Under the pieces are notes generated by a model. It ran no database searches, was not told the origin of the DNA, and was given only the letters and a program-made list of their open reading frames with translations. Below, one piece after another: positions 1 to 7,082 of a stretch of DNA of 64,000 nucleotides (positions are counted from its first letter, which is position 1; every line of letters starts with the position of its first letter). This DNA is from Deltaproteobacteria bacterium (GTDB lineage: Bacteria > Myxococcota_A > Polyangia > Polyangiales > Houyiibacteriaceae): contig SHLP01000003.1 in NCBI GenBank assembly GCA_004283055.1, positions 1 to 64,000 of the forward strand, written 5' to 3'. The translations under genes and the position numbers were made by a program.

Positions 1-360
1 GTGGAGGCGGTGGGAATCGAACCCACGTCCGAAAATGGTCCAGAATGACATCTACGTGCGTAGTTTGTGTTTTGAAATTCGCCTTGGCTTGCGCCCACAA
101 ACAGGCTCGCACCAACGCTAGTGGTTCTTCATCTCGTCATCGCGCCGAACCCGACTCGCGATGACCAGCCCGTTCAAATGACGCCTCCGCTAGAAGCACA
201 GGCAAGCTTCTAACTTCGACGGCTCCCTTGGCTTTACTTAGGCCGCGAGAGCAACTGCGTTATCGTTGGCAGTTGTACGTCCCAAACGTTTTTACGTCGT
301 GCTTGGGCCGACGGACACGCAACCAAACCTTCAACATCCCCGTCGAAACCGGTCGCCCCC
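1..360 (-). ncRNA. ssrA: tmRNA (transfer-messenger RNA)
   Basis: One-piece tmRNA on the minus strand, which rescues stalled ribosomes and tags the nascent peptide for proteolysis. The 5' end (complement of 354-360) reads GGGGGCG and pairs with the 3' acceptor strand encoded at 2-9. The T-arm GGTTCGAATCC-type sequence is the complement of about 13-26. The 3' CCA is cut by the window edge, with two bases missing. The tag reading frame is visible: the resume codon GCC is at 270-268, the peptide is ANDNAVALAA, and a TAA stop lies at 240-238 with a second TAA shortly after. The final LAA matches the ClpX/ClpA degron. An SspB-like adaptor and clpP lie within 4.5 kb. Confidence 0.96.
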
Positions 361-380
361 AAAATTTCAAAGACCTGAAC

Positions 381-409
381 ACTATGAGGTCGGGCTCGTG
401 GTAGCGCAA
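381..409 (-). promoter_or_regulatory. candidate ssrA promoter
   Basis: On the minus strand a TTGCGC box (409-404) is followed by a 17-nt spacer and CATAGT (386-381). This lies about 20 nt before the tmRNA 5' end, which RNase P would trim. The match to sigma-70 consensus is only partial, so this is a tentative call. Confidence 0.35.
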
Positions 410-432
410 CGTCGAGTCATTTTACGCGACGA

Positions 433-951
433 TTACGGGCTCGATCGCGCAGCGCTGGCAGCGACGGAGACGGCATCGTCGACTGAGTCACAGAAGGGGC
501 TGCCGTTGCTCCAGCACACGCATGCGTCGAGTGACCCCGATGCCACCGTGGCGCTGCCGTTGCTGCAGAAGTCGAGCGCGATCGATCGCTGTTCACAGTT
601 GGCTTCGCCGCTCTGGCACCAGCTCTTGGAGATCTCGGCGGTCAGCGTACAGCCGTCGTTCGAGAGCTCTGCGTTCGCGTTGACGTCGCCGGGGCCGGTC
701 GACTCGGGCGGGCAGGCGTTGTCAGGCGCCTCCTCGCCGACGACCTCGGCGCTGCCATCGGCGGCGACACGAATCGTGTTCGTGCTGAAGCCCTGACCGG
801 TCGGCGCCATCGCGTAGGACACGACCCAGGTGCCTTCAGGAACACAGGGCCGCTCCGAACCGCAAATCGACTCTGGATCGCCGCTCCCGCAGGCGCCGCA
901 ACATACGAGGGCCGCGACGCACCCCGCCGCCAAGAAAGAGAAGCTCGACAT
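433..951 (-). CDS. putative lipoprotein, Cys-rich, unknown function
   Basis: A 172-residue exported protein of unrecognised family. The start is placed at the ATG at 951 because it opens directly into a hydrophobic signal segment (MSSFSFLAAGC then VAALVCC). This is followed by a CGAC cysteine that could be a slightly atypical lipobox, giving mature CGSGDPES. A longer in-frame start at 1035 would put 28 polar residues before the signal and is unlikely. The mature part has about a dozen cysteines spread along its length, suggesting a disulfide-stabilised periplasmic or surface domain. It contains phrases such as GTWVVSY that resemble small beta-barrel lipoproteins. It is divergent from the transporter at 1034 and lies just upstream of tmRNA on the same strand. 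No function is assigned. Confidence 0.72.
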   Translation of the reverse strand: MSSFSFLAAGCVAALVCCGACGSGDPESICGSERPCVPEGTWVVSYAMAPTGQGFSTNTIRVAADGSAEVVGEEAPDNACPPESTGPGDVNANAELSNDGCTLTAEISKSWCQSGEANCEQRSIALDFCSNGSATVASGSLDACVCWSNGSPFCDSVDDAVSVAASAARSSP

Positions 952-1033
952 GGGCCCATCCAAGCATCGAACGCGTCCCATCTCAAGAGTTGGGCCGGAC
1001 ACGCCGGGCTGATAGGGTGCGGCGGCTTCGTTC

Positions 1034-1897
1034 ATGATCGGTTTTTCCCTCGGTGTGGCGGCGGCTCTTTGTTGGGCCGGGCTCGATGTGGTTCGAAAAG
1101 CGCTCGCCGGGAAGGCTTCCCCGACGGCGCTTGCCGTCTTTTTGCTGCTCGGGCAGGTGCCGTTTCTGGGGGCCTGGGCCGGGTACGATCAGACCTGGGT
1201 GACCGACGCGCGATATTGGCCTCCGGCCGTCGCCTCGATGACGATGAACGCACTGGCCAACGTGCTGTTCATGCGCTCGGTTCAGCTCTCGCCACTGAGT
1301 CGCACGGTGCCTTTTCTTTCGCTGACTCCGGTCTTCAGCGCAGTCGCGGCGATCCCCCTGCTTGGGGAAATCCCAGGGCTCGAGCATTGGGCCGGCATCG
1401 TGCTCGTCGTCCTCGGGGCGTTGGTCCTCAACAGCGACCTCGGCGAATCTTGGTGGAAGTCGGTCACCCACGAGAGGGGTGCGCCCTTCATGATTGCCGT
1501 GGCGGTGCTCTGGGCGCTCTCGACGGCCCTCGACAAGCGGGCTCTTCCGCACGCCGCGCCCGCCTCCCACGCCTTCCTTCTCTCCGCGGGGAGCGCCACG
1601 ATTCTCGGGACTTGGCTCTTCGCTCGAGGCAAACCAGGGGAGCTCCGGCAAGTGTTCGAGGCGCCGAAGGGCCTTCTCGCGGGGTTGCTCGCGTTCGCCG
1701 TCGCGGCCCTCGCCCTTCAGATGCTCGCTCTCCAATGGCTCTGGGTGGCGGTGCTCGAGACGCTGAAACGGGCTTTTGGCGTCTTCGGAAGCGTGCTGTT
1801 CGGCCGCCTCTTTTTCGGCGAGCCGATCACGAGCCGAAAGGTGGTCGCCGTCGTCCTGATGGTCGCCGGCACGACGCTCTTGGCGATCGGGTCCTGA
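1034..1897 (+). CDS. EamA/DMT-family membrane transporter
   Basis: A 287-residue integral membrane protein with about ten predicted hydrophobic helices arranged as two EamA-like halves. The first half is about 1-140 (starting IGFSLGVAAALCWAGLDVVRK) and the second about 150-287. The first half ends in a typical ILVVLGALVLN-type helix, and the second ends VVAVVLMVAGTTLLAIGS, both characteristic of drug/metabolite transporters. The substrate cannot be read from sequence; amino acids, nucleotides or small metabolites are all possible. The start ATG at 1034 opens straight into the first helix. The next gene, an SspB-like adaptor, begins 18 nt after the stop, so the two are probably cotranscribed. 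Confidence 0.85.
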   Translation: MIGFSLGVAAALCWAGLDVVRKALAGKASPTALAVFLLLGQVPFLGAWAGYDQTWVTDARYWPPAVASMTMNALANVLFMRSVQLSPLSRTVPFLSLTPVFSAVAAIPLLGEIPGLEHWAGIVLVVLGALVLNSDLGESWWKSVTHERGAPFMIAVAVLWALSTALDKRALPHAAPASHAFLLSAGSATILGTWLFARGKPGELRQVFEAPKGLLAGLLAFAVAALALQMLALQWLWVAVLETLKRAFGVFGSVLFGRLFFGEPITSRKVVAVVLMVAGTTLLAIGS

Positions 1898-1915
1898 ATC
1901 CGCTAATGCTGTAGG

Positions 1916-2404
1916 GTGGCCGGAGAAGAAAAGCCGCTTCCGCCCAAGCTTGACGTTGCCCGCTACCTCCTGGCCCAGGGCAGCTTGTTCGTGCACCTCG
2001 ACCCCAGGATGGACACCGTTGCCGTACCGCACTGGTACCGCGCAGAACCTCAACTGGTTCTTCAGATTGGCTACGATATGCCCGTACCTATTCGGGATTT
2101 AGAGGTCGGCGCCGATGGCGTGTACGGGACCTTGTCATTCAACCGCACCCCGTTTACCTGCCAAATTCCGTGGGAAGCGGTGTTCGCCCTCGCCGGTGAC
2201 GACGGCCGCGGCATGGTCTGGCCGGACTCCATGCCCCAGGAAATCACCGAGGAAATCGAGCGAGAAGCAGGCCGGGAACCACCGCCCGTAGTCGAGGAGC
2301 GCCCATCGCTACGGGTTCTGCCCGCGGTCGAGAAAAGCGAGGCGACGCCCTCGAGCCCGCCGAAGCCAGGCGAGCGCCCCTCGTACCTCAAAGTGGTGAA
2401 GTAG
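1916..2404 (+). CDS. sspB: SspB-like ClpXP adaptor (stringent starvation protein B family)
   Basis: A 162-residue protein with a GTG start at 1916. Residues about 12-105 fit the SspB substrate-binding fold: KLDVARYLLAQGSLFVHLDP, then QLVLQIG, LEVGADGVYGTLSFN and IPWEAVFAL align with the family in order. A charged, Pro-rich linker follows (about 110-150). The last nine residues, RPSYLKVVK, closely resemble the C-terminal ClpX-binding (XB) peptide of Escherichia coli SspB (RPALRVVK). In the known family the globular domain holds the ssrA tag and the tail docks on the ClpX zinc domain, delivering tagged proteins to ClpXP. That ssrA and clpP are both close by supports this role. The gene follows the EamA transporter by 18 nt. 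Confidence 0.9.
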   Translation: MAGEEKPLPPKLDVARYLLAQGSLFVHLDPRMDTVAVPHWYRAEPQLVLQIGYDMPVPIRDLEVGADGVYGTLSFNRTPFTCQIPWEAVFALAGDDGRGMVWPDSMPQEITEEIEREAGREPPPVVEERPSLRVLPAVEKSEATPSSPPKPGERPSYLKVVK

Positions 2405-2430
2405 CGCCCGCAGGCTCGTTCTCGTTGCGA

Positions 2431-2449
2431 AAAGGGGACTGTCCCCTTT
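2431..2449. repeat. GGGGACTGTCCCC palindromic element
   Basis: A perfect inverted repeat of AAAGGGGAC and GTCCCCTTT with a one-base centre. The GGGGAC/GTCCCC core resembles a short palindrome that recurs in many GC-rich bacterial genomes near gene ends. Here it sits between the sspB-like gene and the terminator hairpin. A weaker relative (GGGGACACGCTCCCCCC) follows the SNF2 helicase stop at about 13058-13076. Confidence 0.55.
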
Positions 2450-2489
2450 AAAAAGTAACGGCCCGAAAGGGGGGGCTTTCGGGCCGTTA
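2449..2489 (-). terminator. intrinsic terminator, minus-strand polarity
   Basis: A perfect 14-bp stem (2456-2469 with 2476-2489) encloses a GGGGGG loop. Reading the minus strand, the stem is followed by C and then five U, giving a good intrinsic terminator for transcripts from clpP and the phosphatase. On the plus strand no U-tract follows, although the strong stem may still slow polymerase after the sspB-like gene. Confidence 0.7.
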
Positions 2490-2880
2490 GAGAGATGGCG
2501 GATTGGATGAAGTGGGGGGAAACAAGCCAAACCGCCGGTCTAACAACACTACGGGGGACGTGGGGGGACGTCTTCGCCGCAGTGTTTATGTCGCGGTGAG
2601 GGTATGCTACTACCGTGCCAACTTTTTGGTGTCTGGAATCATGAATGATCTCCGAGTCATCCGTGAATAGCGATCGTTGAACGTCGTTCAGATCTGAAAA
2701 GTTTTTGAAGTTCTGCGGTTTTAACCCTCAAATTGCAGTCGATCGACCAAGCAGGGGGGAGCCGATGTGGCCTGGATCACAAACGAGACATCCTCGGAAT
2801 AACCCTTACAGATGAATTACAAGTGTATTCGAGCTGGACACGCGTGAGGCAGGTCACTTTTCATTCTTGCATTCGATTTT
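2490..2880. other. intergenic region without recognisable gene
   Basis: About 390 bases between the hairpin and the phosphatase stop codon. The composition is visibly more AT-rich than the flanks (for example around 2680-2730 and 2800-2880). There is a tandem GGGGGACGT / GGGGGGACGT repeat at about 2553-2571. The short open frames across it have no family resemblance or ribosome-binding site. It may be the 3' untranslated part of the clpP-phosphatase transcript or a decayed region. No RNA gene is recognised. Confidence 0.5.
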
Positions 2881-3804
2881 TCAGATCTGCACGATGGGGA
2901 GCCCGTAGTCGAGCAGCATCTGATGACTCTCCGAGATGAGGAGCTTGCTCGACCGGCCCTGGAGAGGCTCGACGAAGCGGAATTCGCGGCTTGAAGCGCC
3001 TGAGGTGCTTTGGGCGAGCTCGGCGATTTGGTGTGACGTGCCTGATACCGACACCACCCCACCTGCACCCGCATTCCGTGCAGATTTGATTTCAGAGTTG
3101 AAATCCGCTGCAACTGTAACATCGGTCGCACGATTGGCGGCCACCGACGTCAACTGGACCACGACCTGGTCGGGGCGGGGCTCGTAGGCCTGCTGAAGCG
3201 CCACCGGAATGTGGCTGTCATCGTTGTGTGCCACGAGCTCGACCCGGGGGCCCGAGAACCGCAGAGTCGTGCGTCCTGTATTTCGCATGCGGCCGAGCGG
3301 CCAGGGGAATTGGTCGCGCACCCCGAGAAGGCCCGACAGAAGGGCAGCGATGATGCCGCCGTGGGTAAAGACGATGGCGCGGCCCCCGTTGGGCATTCGT
3401 TTTCGAAGGGCCTGCAGAGACGCGTCGGCCCGCTGAAACACATCGGGCCAGCTCTCGCCCCCACCGATGGCGAAGGCTCGGCGGTCTTTCAACGCCGCGA
3501 TTTGCTCGGGGAAGCGCTCGACGACTTGCTCCATCGTCAGCCCCTCCCAGTCGCCCACGTCAATTTCCCTCCACGCTCGATCGTGCTCGACCTCGACGCC
3601 GGAGGCTTTGGCGGTCTCTGCGGCTCGGCTCAAGTCCGAGCTCAGCACCAGGTCGTAGCGCTGCTCAGCAAGGGCCCCTCCGAGCGCCTCCACCTGCGTG
3701 CGCCCGAGGTCGCTGAGCGGGGAATCGCCCTGACCCTGCCAGACTCCCTCGGCGTTCGAGACCGACTGCCCGTGTCGAACCAGACAGACTTCGAGCGTGC
3801 TCAT
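2881..3804 (-). CDS. histidine phosphatase (phosphoglycerate-mutase-like) with C-terminal extension
   Basis: A 307-residue protein. Residues 1-200 form a histidine phosphatase domain. It has the LVRHGQS motif with the phosphorylated His at residue 11, then [11 protein letters not shown], the acid [10 protein letters not shown] and the second catalytic His in VFTHGGII. Possible substrates include phosphosugars, cobalamin or nucleoside phosphates; the sequence does not decide. Residues about 205-307 ([20 protein letters not shown] onward) form an extra segment that is not part of the family and is unrecognised. Its start overlaps the clpP stop by four bases (ATGA), so the two genes are translationally coupled. 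Confidence 0.88.
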   Translation of the reverse strand: MSTLEVCLVRHGQSVSNAEGVWQGQGDSPLSDLGRTQVEALGGALAEQRYDLVLSSDLSRAAETAKASGVEVEHDRAWREIDVGDWEGLTMEQVVERFPEQIAALKDRRAFAIGGGESWPDVFQRADASLQALRKRMPNGGRAIVFTHGGIIAALLSGLLGVRDQFPWPLGRMRNTGRTTLRFSGPRVELVAHNDDSHIPVALQQAYEPRPDQVVVQLTSVAANRATDVTVAADFNSEIKSARNAGAGGVVSVSGTSHQIAELAQSTSGASSREFRFVEPLQGRSSKLLISESHQMLLDYGLPIVQI

Positions 3805-4424
3805 GCCGCGGGTGCGACGCCGCGCTCTTTACGCGGCATGATCACGTGGTCGACGATGCCGTATTCCTTGGCTTCGAGGGCCGAGAGGAACTTGTCGCGC
3901 TCGGTGTCGTGGCGGACCGTCTCGACGTCCTGTCCGGTGTGGCGCGCGAGGATTTCGTTGAGCCGCTTCTTGGTGTCGAGGATCTCTTTGGCGTGGATTT
4001 CGATGTCTGACGCCTGGCCCTGATAGCCGCCGAGAGGCTGGTGAATCATGACCCGGCTGTGGGGGAGGGCCCGGCGCAGGCCTTTGGTGCCCGCGGCCAA
4101 GAGAAACGCGCCCATCGACGCCGCCTGCCCGAGGCACACGGTCGACACAGGGCATCGCACGTAGCTCATGGTGTCGTAAATCGCGAGGCCCGAGGAGACC
4201 ATCCCGCCCGGGCTGTTGATATAGAGCGTGATCTCTTTGTCGGCGTCCTCGCTCTCTAGATAGAGGAGCTGAGCGATGATCGCGTTGGCGACGAAGTCGT
4301 TGATCGCCGTGCCCAAAAAGACGATGCGGTCTTTCAAGAGCCGGCTGTAGATGTCCCAGGCTCGCTCGCCGCGGTGGGTTTCCTCAATGATCGTGATTGC
4401 GCGGGTCGCAAAGTCGTCGCTCAT
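3801..4424 (-). CDS. clpP: ATP-dependent Clp protease proteolytic subunit ClpP
   Basis: A 207-residue serine protease of family S14 and the usual length. The catalytic triad is intact and correctly spaced: Ser103 in GQAASMGAF, His128 in [11 protein letters not shown] and Asp177 in DTERDKF. ClpP forms a two-ring chamber fed by ClpX or ClpA ATPases in the cytoplasm and degrades ssrA-tagged proteins. Its companion clpX is not in the window. An SspB-like adaptor and tmRNA lie just beyond the downstream phosphatase, and a two-domain Clp ATPase is encoded at 29259-31703. The phosphatase gene follows with a 4-nt overlap. Confidence 0.97.
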   Translation of the reverse strand: MSDDFATRAITIIEETHRGERAWDIYSRLLKDRIVFLGTAINDFVANAIIAQLLYLESEDADKEITLYINSPGGMVSSGLAIYDTMSYVRCPVSTVCLGQAASMGAFLLAAGTKGLRRALPHSRVMIHQPLGGYQGQASDIEIHAKEILDTKKRLNEILARHTGQDVETVRHDTERDKFLSALEAKEYGIVDHVIMPRKERGVAPAA

Positions 4425-4499
4425 GGGTGGAACCTAGTCCCTCTGAGCGCCCCCGCAATCCGGATTTTGAGGAGCGAGGTTCGGCGCTATGTTGGTGAG

Positions 4500-5651
4500 A
4501 TGCTCCCGTCCGCTCTGGAGATGGTCCGCCAGTTGATCGCCGCGCCTTCGGTGAGCTCACCCGATCGCCGCTTTGATCAGTCGAACCGCGGAGTGATCGA
4601 TCGACTGGCCGAGTGGGCGGCCGAGCTCGGCTTTGCCGTCCGCATCGAGTCGCTCCCCGGAGACGCGAGCAAGGCCAACCTGATCGCCACGCTCGGGGCG
4701 GGCGACGATGGGCTGGTGCTCTCGGGCCATACCGACACCGTCCCCTACAACGCCGAGCGCTGGACCGACGACCCCTTCGAGCTGACCGAGCGGGGGGGCA
4801 AGCTCTACGGGCTCGGCGCCGCCGACATGAAGAGCTTCTTCGCGGCAGCGCTTCATGCGGTGGAGCGCTTCGATCCGGCCGCGCTTCGCCAGCCGATCAC
4901 CATCCTCGGCACAGCCGACGAAGAGAGCACGATGAACGGCGCGCGCGCCCTGGCCGCGAGCGGGGAGCGTTTCGGACGCTACGCCATCATCGGCGAGCCG
5001 ACGGGCCTGCAGCCGATTCGAAAGCACAAAGGCGTCTTCTACGTACAGGTGGCTGTGGGCGGAAAGGCGGGGCACGCGAGCCATCCTGCGCTCGGGGTGA
5101 ACGCCATCGAAGGCGTCCAGCGGGTCCTCGTTGCGCTGCAGGCGTGGCGCGACACGATTGGCGATCGCTACTTCGACGAGGAGTTCGAGGTCCCGACGCC
5201 GACGCTCAACTTCGGCCGCATCAGCGGCGGCGATAGCCCCAATCGGATCTGCGATGCCTGTACGCTCGATGTCGACGTCCGCTTGCTGCCCGGGATGAAG
5301 CGAGAGGCTGTGGTCTCGGAGCTTCACGCCCGGGTTGCGAACGCCCTCGACGGAGGTCCGTGGACGTTCGATCTCCGAGCGGTTGGTGGGCACGCCGACG
5401 CATTTTCGGGGCCGACGGACGCTGGGTTTTCGACGGCCGTCGAGACCTTGTGCGGGTGTTCAGCCAAGAGCGCGCTCTTTGGAACGGAAGCTCCGTATCT
5501 CGCCGAATTGGGGCTGCAGACGCTCGTCCTCGGAGCGGGTGACATCGCCGTGGCGCACCAGCCCGACGAATATGTCACCATGGCAGCAATCGAGCGCGCC
5601 ACCGATGTGTATACGAAACTGATTCAGCGCTTCTGCACCGACTCGCCATGA
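4500..5651 (+). CDS. argE: M20-family deacetylase, acetylornithine deacetylase-like
   Basis: A 383-residue zinc-dependent amidohydrolase of the M20/ArgE/DapE superfamily. The start at 4500 (MLPSALEMVRQLIAAPSVSS) is preferred because residues encoded upstream from 4374 overlap clpP and lack family similarity. Metal ligands and catalytic residues are visible: His77 in LSGHTDTVP, Asp109 in GAADMKSF and the Glu pair 141-142 in DEES. The lid domain shows GKAGHASHPALGVNAIE. The ArgE assignment rests on overall resemblance and on the overlap (ATGA) with the downstream N-acetylglutamate synthase. Other N-acyl amino acid or succinyl-diaminopimelate deacylase roles remain possible. Confidence 0.83.
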   Translation: MLPSALEMVRQLIAAPSVSSPDRRFDQSNRGVIDRLAEWAAELGFAVRIESLPGDASKANLIATLGAGDDGLVLSGHTDTVPYNAERWTDDPFELTERGGKLYGLGAADMKSFFAAALHAVERFDPAALRQPITILGTADEESTMNGARALAASGERFGRYAIIGEPTGLQPIRKHKGVFYVQVAVGGKAGHASHPALGVNAIEGVQRVLVALQAWRDTIGDRYFDEEFEVPTPTLNFGRISGGDSPNRICDACTLDVDVRLLPGMKREAVVSELHARVANALDGGPWTFDLRAVGGHADAFSGPTDAGFSTAVETLCGCSAKSALFGTEAPYLAELGLQTLVLGAGDIAVAHQPDEYVTMAAIERATDVYTKLIQRFCTDSP

Positions 5652-6967
5652 GCTCCAAAGTCGACCCATTCATCCAGCACTTCCGCGCGAGCGCCCCGTA
5701 CATCCACGCGCACCGCGGGCGGACGTTCGTGATTATGTTTGGCGGCGAGGCGGTCGCCTCGAAGGACCTGCGCACGCTTCTCTATGACGTCGCGCTACTC
5801 CATTCACTGGGCGTCCGCATCGTCTTGGTCGCGGGCGCGCGGCCTCAGATCGACGAGGCTTTGGAGCGACGCGGCGAGCAGCCCAGATTCGAAGGCGACC
5901 TCCGCGTGACCGATGAGGTAGCCCTGCAGTGTGTCAAAGAGGCGGTGGGCGCGACTCGGGTCGAGCTCGAGTCGCTCCTCTCGATGGGCTTGCCCAACTC
6001 GCCGATGTCCGGCGCGCGAATGCGGGTCGCGACCGGCAACTTCGTGATGGCGCAGCCCGTGGGTGTCCTCGATGGCGTCGACTACCAATACACCGGAAGA
6101 CCGCGGCGCGTGGATGCCGAGGCCCTTCGGCAGCGGCTCGATGACGGCGCGATCGTCGTGCTGACCCCCATCGGCTACTCGTCCACCGGCGAGGCGTTCA
6201 ACATCAGCAGTCACGACGTCGCCGTAGCAGCGGCCGTTGCGCTGGGCGCCGACAAGCTGATCGGGCTGCTCGAAGGGCGGGGGGTGCTCGATGCGGAAGG
6301 CGTGACTCCGTCGCAGCTGACCCCGCACGAGGCCGAGCGCTATCTGCACTCGGGCCGCGATCTGGGTCACGACGTGGAGCGTCACCTGGCTGCGGCCATC
6401 GAGGCCTGCCAAGGCGGGGTGCCACGGGCGCATCTGGTGGCTCGGCAGAGCGACGGCGCGCTGCTTCGCGAGCTGTTCACCCGAGACGGGGTCGGCACGA
6501 TGGTGACTTCCGAGACGTTTGAAGGGGTGCGCTCAGCGGAGCGAAGCGACATCGGTGGGATCCTCGCATTGATCTCGCCGCTCGAAGATCAGGGAATCTT
6601 GGTCCGGCGGCCGCAGGAAATGCTCGAAAACGACATCGAGAAATTCACCGTCATCGAGCGCGACGGGATGCTGGTCGCCTGCGCGGCCCTCTACGCCTAC
6701 CCTGACGAATCGATCGCAGAGCTTGCCTGCTTGGTGGTCCATCCCGACTACCGCACGACGGGGCGCGGCGGTCAGCTGCTGCAGTACCTCGAACGCCAAT
6801 GCGCCGCCCAGGGCTTGCGCCGGCTGTTCGCGCTCACGACCCAGACGTCGCATTGGTTTCGGGAACACGGCTTCGACGACTGCGAGTTGAGCGAGCTTCC
6901 CGAATCGCGGCGCTCGCACTACGACCAAGGCCGCCGTTCGAAGATCTTGCTCAAGCCGCTCGACTAA
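5648..6967 (+). CDS. argA: amino-acid N-acetyltransferase (N-acetylglutamate synthase)
   Basis: A 439-residue protein with the classic two-domain ArgA architecture. An amino-acid-kinase-like domain covers about 20-285 (TFVIMFGGEAVASKDL, GVRIVLVAGARPQID). A GNAT acetyltransferase domain covers about 290-439 (IAELACLVVHPDYRTTGRGG, which carries the acetyl-CoA pyrophosphate loop). It transfers acetyl from acetyl-CoA to glutamate, the first step of arginine synthesis; the kinase-like domain usually binds arginine as feedback inhibitor. It is translationally coupled to the ArgE-like gene by a 4-nt overlap, so the first and a later step of arginine synthesis are made together. Confidence 0.92.
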   Translation: MSSKVDPFIQHFRASAPYIHAHRGRTFVIMFGGEAVASKDLRTLLYDVALLHSLGVRIVLVAGARPQIDEALERRGEQPRFEGDLRVTDEVALQCVKEAVGATRVELESLLSMGLPNSPMSGARMRVATGNFVMAQPVGVLDGVDYQYTGRPRRVDAEALRQRLDDGAIVVLTPIGYSSTGEAFNISSHDVAVAAAVALGADKLIGLLEGRGVLDAEGVTPSQLTPHEAERYLHSGRDLGHDVERHLAAAIEACQGGVPRAHLVARQSDGALLRELFTRDGVGTMVTSETFEGVRSAERSDIGGILALISPLEDQGILVRRPQEMLENDIEKFTVIERDGMLVACAALYAYPDESIAELACLVVHPDYRTTGRGGQLLQYLERQCAAQGLRRLFALTTQTSHWFREHGFDDCELSELPESRRSHYDQGRRSKILLKPLD

Positions 6968-7082
6968 CGCATCTCCGCCAAAGCACAGGGCTTTCGGTTG
7001 ACGCTTGGATGCGATTGCGAATCGTGCTACTCGTCCCCGAATTCGCCGAAACGGGACATGATTCGTCGTTGATACGCGCAAA

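Noticed and set aside
266..796. Plus-strand open frame of 176 codons overlapping tmRNA
   Set aside because: It overlaps tmRNA and the opposite-strand lipoprotein, has no ribosome-binding site and shows shadow-type Arg/Ser composition.
983..2053. Long minus-strand frame over the EamA transporter
   Set aside because: Charged, Arg/Glu-rich composition without domain; the plus strand encodes a clear membrane protein.
6998..7030. TTGACG box before the HelD-like gene
   Set aside because: No acceptable -10 element lies at 16-18 nt spacing, so no promoter is called.
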